Positions 6,725-12,546 of a stretch of DNA of 12,708 bases are shown here, piece by piece. The first letter of the stretch is position 1, and every line of letters starts with the position of its first letter. A model generated the notes under the pieces. It had not been told where the DNA came from and made no database searches. It saw only the letters and a list, made by a program, of their open reading frames with translations. The stretch spans positions 1 to 12,708 of the forward strand of contig JAJYCU010000003.1 in assembly GCA_021778165.1 (NCBI GenBank), read 5' to 3'. The DNA is from a bacterium (GTDB lineage: Bacteria > Patescibacteria > Saccharimonadia > Saccharimonadales > UBA4665). The position numbers were made by a program, and so were the translations under genes.

Positions 6725-7876
6725 TTATTCTATAACCTTAATGTTAAATATTTGAAGTAATGTCAATATTGAAGCACCAATAAAGACAGATACCGAACTA
6801 AGACCAAAAAACAAGAAACTTAAACAGATAATTCTACCAATATCTAGATTTGCCTCTCTAAATATAAAATATTCACCGATATTATGTATTTTAGATGCTT
6901 TTTTCCAGACTGATTTTGAAAATGATAAATCAATAAGTTCATAGGTTGCTGAGCTAGCTAGGTTAGAAAAAGCAAGACCAAAAGGAGAAATCAGAAATAG
7001 TCTAATAATCCAGGTAGGCGAATGACTTATGATGCCGTACTTAAATGTTTTAGCGTGGTTTGTATCGACTAATTTTCCCTCGAGGAATATAAATAGAATC
7101 AGAATCAACGAAGTCAGGGAAATGATAGTACCTAGGGTAAGAATGTTTCTATGATTAGAATATATAAAAATTGGCCAGAGAATCGCCGAAATAACTCCTA
7201 TAGCGCCGAGAATTTGGTAATTAATTGCTTTACGTTTTGTATCGATTTTCGCTAGACTCTTTAAACTAATAGTTTGTTTTTCTAATTTGTAATCTTTGGT
7301 TTTAAATAAAGGCAATATAGCAAATAAATAAAATATCCCAACAAGTATAAACAGTGAATTATATGACCTATAGTTTATTATTAGCGCACCAATTATTGGG
7401 CCAACTATTCCTGCCAAAATACTTAATATTTGAAATAATGAAAAAGATTTTCCGGCAGTTTTTATTTTTAAAACTCGACTTAATTCAACATTAAAAGCTC
7501 CATAGTACAAGGCTATACTTAGCCCCCAAAATACTGCTAGTAAAAAGAATGGTACATCAGTCCGTAGTTTAGTTAAAGCCAGGTAATATAACATTATAAA
7601 AATAAGACCAATTGATAGAGTTTTTTTGATTCCAATTTTTTGATCAAGCCAGATGCCAAGTGGTAAGAAAATCGATATTGAGAGGTAACCAATAATATTA
7701 AAAAGGGCAATCTTAGAAATTGAATAACCGATTGAGAAGAAAAATATAGGAGTAAATATACTAATTAGGGAGTCACCTAAAGATTTTATAAAGACCGATA
7801 AATAGAGTTCATTTAGCTCTTGGTGTTTTAAGTAGATATATTGATGATGTCGTCCGGAGACGGGATGTAATATCAT
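6725..7876 (-). CDS. Major facilitator superfamily (MFS)-type membrane transporter
   Basis: A 383-residue, very hydrophobic protein with about 11-12 membrane segments. A motif-A-like loop GIWLDQKIGIKK (74-85) lies between the second and third segments, as in MFS carriers. AGIVGPIIGALI near residue 155-165 resembles the Gly/Pro-rich motif C of drug and proton antiporters. A charged loop of about 30 residues (KTKDYKLEKQ...DTKRKAINYQ) divides the two halves. The substrate cannot be read from sequence; efflux of a small molecule is the best guess. The ATG (7874-7876 on the complement) directly abuts the TAA of the upstream whiB-like gene with zero spacing, so the two almost certainly share one mRNA and are coupled. 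The second half is less MFS-typical than the first, so a divergent carrier is possible. Confidence 0.82.
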   Translation of the reverse strand: MILHPVSGRHHQYIYLKHQELNELYLSVFIKSLGDSLISIFTPIFFFSIGYSISKIALFNIIGYLSISIFLPLGIWLDQKIGIKKTLSIGLIFIMLYYLALTKLRTDVPFFLLAVFWGLSIALYYGAFNVELSRVLKIKTAGKSFSLFQILSILAGIVGPIIGALIINYRSYNSLFILVGIFYLFAILPLFKTKDYKLEKQTISLKSLAKIDTKRKAINYQILGAIGVISAILWPIFIYSNHRNILTLGTIISLTSLILILFIFLEGKLVDTNHAKTFKYGIISHSPTWIIRLFLISPFGLAFSNLASSATYELIDLSFSKSVWKKASKIHNIGEYFIFREANLDIGRIICLSFLFFGLSSVSVFIGASILTLLQIFNIKVIE

Positions 7877-8188
7877 TTAACTTTTATTTTTCGCTCTTCT
7901 GAGTGAACCTAGTTCAATATGGGTCATTCCTGCCATTATGGCACCTGGTTCAATGTTATCCAGGGCATATTCTAAACAATATTCTTGCACAGAGCATCTT
8001 TTACAAATTTCCTTGGCTGCTCTTACGGTTGCATTGTACTCTTCTTTAGATAATTCTGATTTATCAGGGTAAAAAATTGAAACATCTACGTTAGGTTCAC
8101 TCCTACATTGACCATATGTTTTAAAATTGGATATAGTGATTTCTTCACTACCTCTTCGATTTGGAAAATTTCCTTGGCTGGCTCCCAT
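7877..8188 (-). CDS. WhiB-family iron-sulfur transcription regulator
   Basis: A 103-residue protein with the WhiB signature: four cysteines, Cys28, then CKRC (Cys62, Cys65) and Cys71, spaced C...CxxCxxxxxC to hold a [4Fe-4S] cluster. EYCLEYAL after the last cysteines and GAIMAGMT (82-89) then ELGSLRR match the family's turn and basic C-terminus. The usual turn G[VI]WGG is here GAIMAGM, without the Trp. WhiB proteins are known to bind the primary sigma factor region 4 and act at promoters. They are best known from Actinobacteria; a few lie elsewhere, including phages. It is co-transcribed with the MFS gene and divergent from the 8277 gene. The ATG has no SD and lies 7 bases after a possible -10. 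The linker between Cys28 and Cys62 (33 residues) is at the long end for the family. Confidence 0.88.
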   Translation of the reverse strand: MGASQGNFPNRRGSEEITISNFKTYGQCRSEPNVDVSIFYPDKSELSKEEYNATVRAAKEICKRCSVQEYCLEYALDNIEPGAIMAGMTHIELGSLRRAKNKS

Positions 8189-8195
8189 TAAAAAA

Positions 8196-8225
8196 AGACT
8201 ACAACAATTTAAATATTATTGTCAA
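8196..8225 (-). promoter_or_regulatory. Likely promoter of the whiB-MFS pair
   Basis: On the minus strand, a perfect TTGACA (8225-8220), 18 bases, then TAGTCT (8201-8196, 3 of 6). Seven bases separate it from the whiB ATG, so the mRNA would be leaderless. The DNA upstream of the -35 is almost pure A/T. The weak -10 would suit an activated promoter. Confidence 0.45.
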
Positions 8226-8241
8226 AAGTTTTAATTTAAAT
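8206..8241. repeat. Pair of AATTTAAAT repeats in the divergent whiB/8277 spacer
   Basis: AATTTAAAT occurs at 8206-8214 and 8233-8241, 27 bp apart. Each contains the palindrome ATTTAAAT. One copy lies between the whiB -35 and -10 and the other just upstream of its -35, next to the -35-like TTGAAT (8242-8247) of the other gene. It could be an operator pair, but the spacer is so AT-rich that chance is not excluded. Confidence 0.3.
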
Positions 8242-8262
8242 TTGAATTATTTAAGTATTATT

Positions 8263-8273
8263 TATAATATAAT
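8263..8273 (+). promoter_or_regulatory. -10 elements for the 8277 gene
   Basis: Two overlapping TATAAT hexamers (8263-8268 and 8268-8273) lie just before the ATG at 8277. The first fits a start at or near the ATG itself (leaderless). TTGAAT at 8242-8247 is a possible -35, with 15 bases to the first hexamer or 20 to the second, neither ideal. Confidence 0.45.
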
Positions 8274-8276
8274 TTT

Positions 8277-8564
8277 ATGTTTGAAAAGATTGGACCATCT
8301 GATGAAGGTTTGGAGAATATGACACAAACATATTCTAATAATGAATTAGTTAAATCAGCTGAAGATATTATTATTCAAGCCCAAAAAAGAATGCTTAAGC
8401 ACGATCCGTTCTTTAGATTTAGAATGTCGGGGATTGTGTTAAATCAAAAATTACCAAGCATCCTACATTATCTCAAACTCGAATCATATAACAATGCAGG
8501 AGTGAACGCGCTAATAATTTATTATGAACGAAATGAAATCGAAACCGAAGGTGATGAAGATTAG
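8277..8564 (+). CDS. Small hypothetical protein (95 aa)
   Basis: I do not recognise this protein. It is small, soluble and mostly helical by composition, acidic at both ends (EIETEGDED at the C-terminus), with a basic middle (QKRMLKHDPFFRFRMSG). There are no cysteines, no signal peptide and no membrane segment. It is divergent from whiB and so may share its control. The ATG at 8277 lies directly after a doubled TATAAT with no SD. A second in-frame Met at residue 15 could be an alternative start, but position 8277 fits the promoter better. The next gene begins 29 bp after its stop with its own -10 element. Confidence 0.75.
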   Translation: MFEKIGPSDEGLENMTQTYSNNELVKSAEDIIIQAQKRMLKHDPFFRFRMSGIVLNQKLPSILHYLKLESYNNAGVNALIIYYERNEIETEGDED

Positions 8565-8575
8565 TAATATTTTAA

Positions 8576-8584
8576 TGTTATACT
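8576..8584 (+). promoter_or_regulatory. Extended -10 element for the secreted-repeat gene
   Basis: TG (8576-8577), one base, then TATACT (8579-8584, 5 of 6 matches). Nine bases separate it from the ATG at 8594, so the mRNA would have a leader of about 0-3 nt. No -35 is apparent, as is common for extended -10 promoters. Confidence 0.5.
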
Positions 8585-8593
8585 AGAATTATT

Positions 8594-9028
8594 ATGAGGT
8601 CCAGTTTAAAGTGGTCAGTGGCAATTATTATACCGATCTTTATTATAGTCGTTTCTATCTTTATCTATAACCACTCGGCCAGTACTAAACTAAACAACAC
8701 TAATAGCCAAAATAATGAAATTGTACTAACCAAAAATAATCAACAACTAGGTAATTATTTAACAGATTTAAAGGGTCGAACTTTGTATGAATATAATAAA
8801 GATACCAATAGCCTTAGTAGTTGTTTTGGGGCTTGTATTGTAGTTTGGCCGCCATATGAAACCACAGTAATGCCAAAAAATTTACCAAAGGGGTTTAGCT
8901 ATATTAAAAGAAGTGATACCGGTCAGTTTCAATATGTTTTAAACGGTAAACCACTTTATTATTATAAGTTAGATACGGTCGGCCAAATTAAAGGTAACTT
9001 AATTGGTGGTTTTTCGATTGTTAACTAA
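8594..9028 (+). CDS. Secreted or membrane-tethered Yx[FWY]xxD-repeat protein (COG4315-like)
   Basis: A 144-residue protein with an N-terminal hydrophobic segment (residues 8-25) and then an Asn/Ser-rich linker. The outer part matches the predicted-lipoprotein family with Yx[FWY]xxD repeats: YEYNKD at 65-70 and YYYKLD at 122-127. Between them is the family's CxxxCxxxWPP-type core, here Cys77, Cys81 and WPP at 85-87, then a short strand and the NGKPLYYY motif. There is no lipobox Cys after the hydrophobic segment, so it is an anchored or cleaved secreted protein rather than a lipoprotein. The two cysteines are close enough for a disulfide or metal/heme site. The role of this family is not established. 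It has its own extended -10 and no SD. After its stop lies the 179-bp leader region of the RRM gene. Confidence 0.82.
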   Translation: MRSSLKWSVAIIIPIFIIVVSIFIYNHSASTKLNNTNSQNNEIVLTKNNQQLGNYLTDLKGRTLYEYNKDTNSLSSCFGACIVVWPPYETTVMPKNLPKGFSYIKRSDTGQFQYVLNGKPLYYYKLDTVGQIKGNLIGGFSIVN

Positions 9029-9054
9029 ATTCGTCTAAATAAGCCAAAATAAGC

Positions 9055-9085
9055 TTGGATATAAAAATAAATGTGTTATTATACT
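9055..9085 (+). promoter_or_regulatory. Promoter of the RRM protein gene
   Basis: TATACT at 9080-9085 (5 of 6 matches) with TTGGAT at 9055-9060 upstream. The spacer is 19 bp, rather long. Transcription would start around 9091-9093, about 116 nt before the ATG. Confidence 0.45.
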
Positions 9086-9090
9086 GAATA

Positions 9091-9207
9091 CTAGATAAAG
9101 CTGCTAATGTAACGTTTTGTTAGGTTCTAGGATAATAAAGTAAGTGTCTTCGGGGAGCAGTTAACTGGTTTGCCAGATTACTCCAAGCGATAAATAGGAG
9201 AGTATTA
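9091..9207 (+). promoter_or_regulatory. Structured 5' leader of the RRM gene, with an SD that can be paired
   Basis: Possible helices read by eye: a 7-bp long-range stem, AGCTGCT (9099-9105) with AGCAGTT (9156-9162), one G-U pair; a hairpin TAAC/GTTA (9110-9113 with 9119-9122); and a hairpin CTGG-TTTG-CCAG (9165-9176). CTCC (9181-9184) can pair with GGAG of the SD (9197-9200), and in another register TACTC (9179-9183) with GAGTA (9200-9204). The SD itself is AGGAG at 9196-9200, 7 bases before the ATG, the best in the window. The layout suggests control of translation, perhaps by temperature or by the RRM protein itself. No known riboswitch was recognised. Confidence 0.5.
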
Positions 9208-9546
9208 ATGGCTACCAAACTTTTCGTAGGTTCACTATCGTGGAATACTACTGATGAGAGTTTGCAAGAATTTTTTGCAAGCGCAGGAACAGTTGTCTCA
9301 GCATCTGTTATAAAAGATCGGGAAACTAACCGTTCTAAAGGATTCGGTTTTGTTGAAATGTCGTCAGACGATGAAGCAAAGCAAGCAATCGAAAAATTAA
9401 ATAACCAAGAGCTAGACGGACGTTCTATTATTGTCTCTGAAGCACGACCAAGAGAAGATAAGCCAAGAAGCTTCGGTGGTGGCGGCGGTGGTAATCACTC
9501 AGGTGGTGGTAATCGACGTGATTTTCGAAGTAACGATAGGTATTAA
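9208..9546 (+). CDS. RRM-type RNA-binding protein with Gly-rich tail
   Basis: A 112-residue single RNA-recognition-motif protein. RNP2 is LFVGSL at 5-10 and RNP1 is KGFGFVEM at 44-51, including the aromatic residues that stack on RNA bases. The domain spans about 3-82 in the usual beta-alpha-beta-beta-alpha-beta order. The tail (about 89-112) is Gly-rich with Arg, Asn and Ser, ending FRSNDRY. This form, one RRM plus a Gly-rich tail, is that of bacterial Rbp proteins; in cyanobacteria these are cold-induced and probably act on mRNA. The canonical SD sets the start at 9208. A long leader precedes it and a strong terminator lies 31 bp after the stop, so it is a single-gene transcript. The Gly/Ser tail is encoded by repeated GGTGGT-type codons, a local rise in GC. 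Confidence 0.95.
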   Translation: MATKLFVGSLSWNTTDESLQEFFASAGTVVSASVIKDRETNRSKGFGFVEMSSDDEAKQAIEKLNNQELDGRSIIVSEARPREDKPRSFGGGGGGNHSGGGNRRDFRSNDRY

Positions 9547-9576
9547 TTTTTCACAAGTTAGTACTTTAGAAGTTAG

Positions 9577-9605
9577 AATGAGCGGTTTTTACCGCTCATT
9601 TTTTT
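9577..9605 (+). terminator. Intrinsic terminator after the RRM gene
   Basis: A perfect 10-bp stem, AATGAGCGGT (9577-9586) with ACCGCTCATT (9591-9600), closes a TTTT loop. A T-run continues to 9605. It works on the + strand and separates the RRM gene from metG. It is the only clear intrinsic terminator in the window. Confidence 0.93.
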
Positions 9606-9637
9606 ATGATTTAATAAAATCTAATTAATATTTAGAT

Positions 9638-9643
9638 TATAAT
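9638..9643 (+). promoter_or_regulatory. -10 element for metG
   Basis: A perfect TATAAT ends 12 bases before the metG ATG, downstream of the terminator, where a new promoter is required. The predicted leader is about 5-6 nt. No clear -35. Confidence 0.5.
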
Positions 9644-9655
9644 GGAAATATATAA

Positions 9656-11092
9656 ATGAAGAATTATTTTGTAACCACATCTATTCCTTATGTAAATGCT
9701 GACCCACATATTGGTTTTGCGATGGAATTAATTCAAGCTGATGTCTTGGCGCGTTATGCCAGAAGGAACCAGGCTAATGTTATCTTTAGTACCGGTACTG
9801 ATGAACATGGAGGAAAGATAGCTGAAAAAGCTGAGCTTCTAGGTATAACACCTAAAAAATTAGCTGATGATATCAGTCAAAAATTTCGCGATTTAGCCGA
9901 AAAACTTAATACTACAGCTGATCGCTTTATCAGAACGACAGATCAGAATCACATTAAATCTGCTAAAGAAATCTGGCGTTTACTGGAAAAAGATATTTAT
10001 AAATCAACATATATTGGTTGGTATTGTACTGGCGATGAAGCATTTTTTACAGAGACAGAAGTCAATCAATTTGGTGGTGTTTGTCCAAATCATAACCGTC
10101 CTTTTGAAAAAATTGAGGAAGATAATTATTTTTTTAAACTTAGTAAATATAGTGAAGAAATAAAGCAGGCAATAACCACCAAAGAATTATCAATATTACC
10201 GTCAAGTAGAGGTAATGAAATTCTTTCTTTGATTGAAAGTGGCCTTGATGATATTTCAATTTCAAGACCGAAAGATAAAATCACATGGGGAATCCCAACA
10301 CCTAGTGATGATAGTCAAGTTATGTATGTTTGGTTCGAAGCACTCATGAACTACATTACAGTTTTAGGTTTTCCTGATAGTAAGGATTTTTCAGATTTTT
10401 GGCCAGCTGATGTTCAGATTGTTGGTAAGGATATTTTAAGATTTCACGCTGCAATTTGGCCAGCCATGTTGCTTGCACTGGGCTTAAAATTACCGAAAAA
10501 ATTATATGTTCATGGATTCGTTACGCTTAATAGTCAAAAAATATCAAAATCACTTGGAAATGTAATTTCACCAGATGAAATTGTCGATATTTATGGCTCT
10601 GACGCTTTTAGATATTATTTTTTGAGGCATATCCCTAGTTATGGAGACGGTGATTATAATTTGGACAATTTTAAAAAAGCTTATGAATCTGAGCTAGCAA
10701 ACGAACTTGGTAATGCAGTCCAAAGAACAGTCGTGTTAATTGATAAATATTTTAATGAAGAACAACTAGAGTATTCGCCTGCACAACATGATTCAACTGA
10801 GATTAATGAGGCAATTAATGATTGTCGTTTTGATCGTGCTTTAGATTTGATTTGGGAGCAGGTGAGAGGACTTAACCAGTTTATTGATGAGACTAAACCT
10901 TGGAAAATCGCCAAAAATAATGACCTATCACATTTAAAGGAAGTATTAACTTACCAAGCAGCTAATTTGTTGGAAATTTCTATTCTGCTAGAACCATTTT
11001 TACCAAATGTTAGCCAACAGATTAGTCAGATTTTTAGTATAAATTCTGCTGGAAAATATCGTAAGATCCTATTCCCTAAATTAGATAATTAA
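9656..11092 (+). CDS. metG: Methionyl-tRNA synthetase
   Basis: Charges tRNA-Met with methionine using ATP. This is a class I synthetase: the HIGH motif is HIGF at 18-21 and the KMSKS motif is KISKS at 295-299. GTDEHG after the first motif, WFEALMNYI, the VGKDILRFHAAIWPAML block and the helical anticodon domain (KPWKIAK near 418) are all typical of MetRS. At 478 residues it lacks the C-terminal EMAP-like tRNA-binding dimer domain, as in many short bacterial forms. The knot domain is unusual: Cys124-x2-Asp127 and Cys143-x2-His146 in place of two CxxC pairs, so zinc binding is uncertain. The ATG at 9656 is required because the nearby ATG at 9642 runs into a stop after five codons. tatD follows after 14 bp, a pairing conserved in many bacteria. 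Confidence 0.97.
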   Translation: MKNYFVTTSIPYVNADPHIGFAMELIQADVLARYARRNQANVIFSTGTDEHGGKIAEKAELLGITPKKLADDISQKFRDLAEKLNTTADRFIRTTDQNHIKSAKEIWRLLEKDIYKSTYIGWYCTGDEAFFTETEVNQFGGVCPNHNRPFEKIEEDNYFFKLSKYSEEIKQAITTKELSILPSSRGNEILSLIESGLDDISISRPKDKITWGIPTPSDDSQVMYVWFEALMNYITVLGFPDSKDFSDFWPADVQIVGKDILRFHAAIWPAMLLALGLKLPKKLYVHGFVTLNSQKISKSLGNVISPDEIVDIYGSDAFRYYFLRHIPSYGDGDYNLDNFKKAYESELANELGNAVQRTVVLIDKYFNEEQLEYSPAQHDSTEINEAINDCRFDRALDLIWEQVRGLNQFIDETKPWKIAKNNDLSHLKEVLTYQAANLLEISILLEPFLPNVSQQISQIFSINSAGKYRKILFPKLDN

Positions 11093-11106
11093 TTTTTTTA
11101 GATATA

Positions 11107-11928
11107 ATGGAAGATTTTTTAGTCGATACACATTGCCATATCCAGTTAATTAACGATATTTCAAATGATCATACGAGTCAATTATGGCATCGTGATGGCA
11201 AGGTAGATTTAGACAAAATTATAGATAATGCCCATGCCGATGGTGTTAATATTATGATAAGTGTTGGATGTACTTTAGTTGATAGTAGATTAGCCGTAGA
11301 ATTATCTTCGAATTACCCCAATATTTATGCTTCAATTGGTATTCATCCACACGAGGCGAGTTTGTTTAAAAAAGATTGGGTTAAAAACAAAAAAGACTTC
11401 GAAGGGTTAATAAAAAGCAAAAAAATTATTGCCATTGGAGAGTGCGGGCTTGACTATCATTATGAACATTCAATAAAGCAAGATCAGATAGATATTTTAA
11501 AGTGGCAGCTAGAACTAGCAAATCACTATAGTCTGCCGGTTATATTTCATGTTCGAGAAGCCTTTGATGATTTTTGGCAGATTCTAGCAGATTATCCCAA
11601 TATTAAAGGTGTTCTTCATAGTTTTACTGATAATAATGAAAATTTATCCAAAGCTTTAGATAGAAATTTAATGATTGGAGTTAATGGGATAGTTACATTT
11701 GTAAAAAATCCTGATCAACTAGCAGTTTATCGATTAATTCCACTTGAGAGTTTATTGCTAGAGACTGATTCTCCCTACTTGACACCTGTGCCACGACGTG
11801 GTAGTATAAACGAACCAAGAAATGTGCGAATTATCACTAAATATCTAGCACAATTATTTCAAATCGAGGAAAAAGTTATAGTAAAGCACACTTCATTAAA
11901 TGCGAAGAAATTATTTAATTTGTTTTAA
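11107..11928 (+). CDS. tatD: TatD-family metal-dependent deoxyribonuclease
   Basis: A metal-dependent hydrolase of the amidohydrolase fold; TatD proteins act as DNases in repair. All metal-site signatures are present: DTHCH at 7-11 (His9, His11), GIHPHEA, IGECGLDYH with Glu112, VIFHVREAF with His148, VLHSFT with His171, and LLETDSPYL with Asp221 followed by the usual PRRG. The 273-residue length is slightly above normal. The extra is about a dozen residues between HCH and the first helix (NDHTSQLWHRDGKV region), absent from the common short forms. The ATG at 11107 lies 14 bp after metG with no SD, so it probably depends on metG transcription. metG-tatD is one half of the metG-tatD-rpfB-rsmA cluster; the other half is at 3397-5437. 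Confidence 0.95.
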   Translation: MEDFLVDTHCHIQLINDISNDHTSQLWHRDGKVDLDKIIDNAHADGVNIMISVGCTLVDSRLAVELSSNYPNIYASIGIHPHEASLFKKDWVKNKKDFEGLIKSKKIIAIGECGLDYHYEHSIKQDQIDILKWQLELANHYSLPVIFHVREAFDDFWQILADYPNIKGVLHSFTDNNENLSKALDRNLMIGVNGIVTFVKNPDQLAVYRLIPLESLLLETDSPYLTPVPRRGSINEPRNVRIITKYLAQLFQIEEKVIVKHTSLNAKKLFNLF

Positions 11929-11948
11929 TTAAAGAAGGTTTAGATAAA

Positions 11949-12182
11949 ATGTTTAAAATTGAAAAAAGCCCAGCAACACCTGAACATCTCCACGTGTTAA
12001 GTAATCGAGTCAGTGAAATTCAGCAATCATTGGTGCTAATAGATTCAGTAGTCGCTAATTTAGACAATATCGGCAATAAACATCTAGAAGTATCTGATTT
12101 GGTTAAACCTACTATGATGGATTCTAGATTAACTCAACTTGATAGAATTAGACAAGAGATACAAGATGCCAATGCTGCCTAA
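11949..12182 (+). CDS. Small hypothetical protein (77 aa), likely helical
   Basis: I do not recognise this protein. It has 77 residues, no cysteine and no membrane segment. Two stretches with regular hydrophobic spacing (about 14-42 and 58-75, the latter LTQLDRIRQEIQDANAA) suggest a helical hairpin or coiled coil. This is one of few genes here with an SD-like sequence, GAAGG at 11934-11938, ten bases before the ATG. It lies 20 bp after tatD and overlaps the next gene by 17 bp, so the two probably form a pair and perhaps a complex. Read-through from metG-tatD is likely, as no terminator intervenes. Confidence 0.75.
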   Translation: MFKIEKSPATPEHLHVLSNRVSEIQQSLVLIDSVVANLDNIGNKHLEVSDLVKPTMMDSRLTQLDRIRQEIQDANAA

Positions 12183-12525
12183 ATTACCAGCTAGAAACCG
12201 GTCTGAAAAAATTCAGACTGAGATTTTAGAATTGGAGGCAAAAATAGGTGCTTCTATTTTTGGACCTATCTCAAAACATCAAGATCGAAGCTTCTTCTGT
12301 TTGAATAGACATACATGGGTTTGGCATGAACAATGGATTGATGAAAATAAAAAATCAAAAAGTTTAATGACCTATTACCATATTAGATCTAATGGAATCT
12401 TTAAGTCCTTTGGCAATCAAAGTTATCAGCTTTTATCAAACGAAGAACTAGATAATTTTATAAAGGCAACTAAACAATATGCTGAAATAGTGCCACAAAA
12501 ATTAGCAAATCAATATTTATCATAA
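12166..12525 (+). CDS. Small hypothetical protein (119 aa) with an HTWVWHEQW motif
   Basis: I cannot assign a function. An N-terminal helix (about 10-28, SEKIQTEILELEAKIG) is followed by a compact domain with SFFCLNRHTWVWHEQW, TYYHIRSNGIFKSF and a helical C-terminus. The dense aromatic and His/Cys residues around the first motif could form a ligand or metal site, but no known site was recognised. A TTG at 12139 would add nine residues. The ATG at 12166 (MPML) is preferred because the upstream overlap is then only 17 bp; the ATG at 12172 is a close alternative. It overlaps the 77-aa gene and ends 21 bp before the cysteine desulfurase start, in the same frame. Confidence 0.75.
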   Translation: MPMLPKLPARNRSEKIQTEILELEAKIGASIFGPISKHQDRSFFCLNRHTWVWHEQWIDENKKSKSLMTYYHIRSNGIFKSFGNQSYQLLSNEELDNFIKATKQYAEIVPQKLANQYLS

Positions 12526-12530
12526 AGCTA

Positions 12531-12536
12531 TATAAT
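12531..12536 (+). promoter_or_regulatory. -10 element for the cysteine desulfurase gene
   Basis: A perfect TATAAT just after the stop of the 119-aa gene, ten bases before the GTG at 12547. It would give an almost leaderless transcript. No -35 is recognisable. Confidence 0.45.
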
Positions 12537-12546
12537 TAAAAATAAA

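Noticed and set aside
9044..9058. CCAA/TTGG hairpin as a terminator of the secreted-repeat gene
   Set aside because: Only four pairs with a 7-nt loop and no following T-run; TTGG is better read as part of the -35 of the RRM promoter.
9431..9628. Plus-strand 65-codon open frame overlapping the RRM gene
   Set aside because: It overlaps the Gly-rich tail in another frame and runs through the intrinsic terminator; no family features or SD.
12139..12165. TTG at 12139 as start of the 119-aa protein
   Set aside because: It would raise the overlap with the preceding gene to 44 bp and has no SD; ATG at 12166 is better placed.
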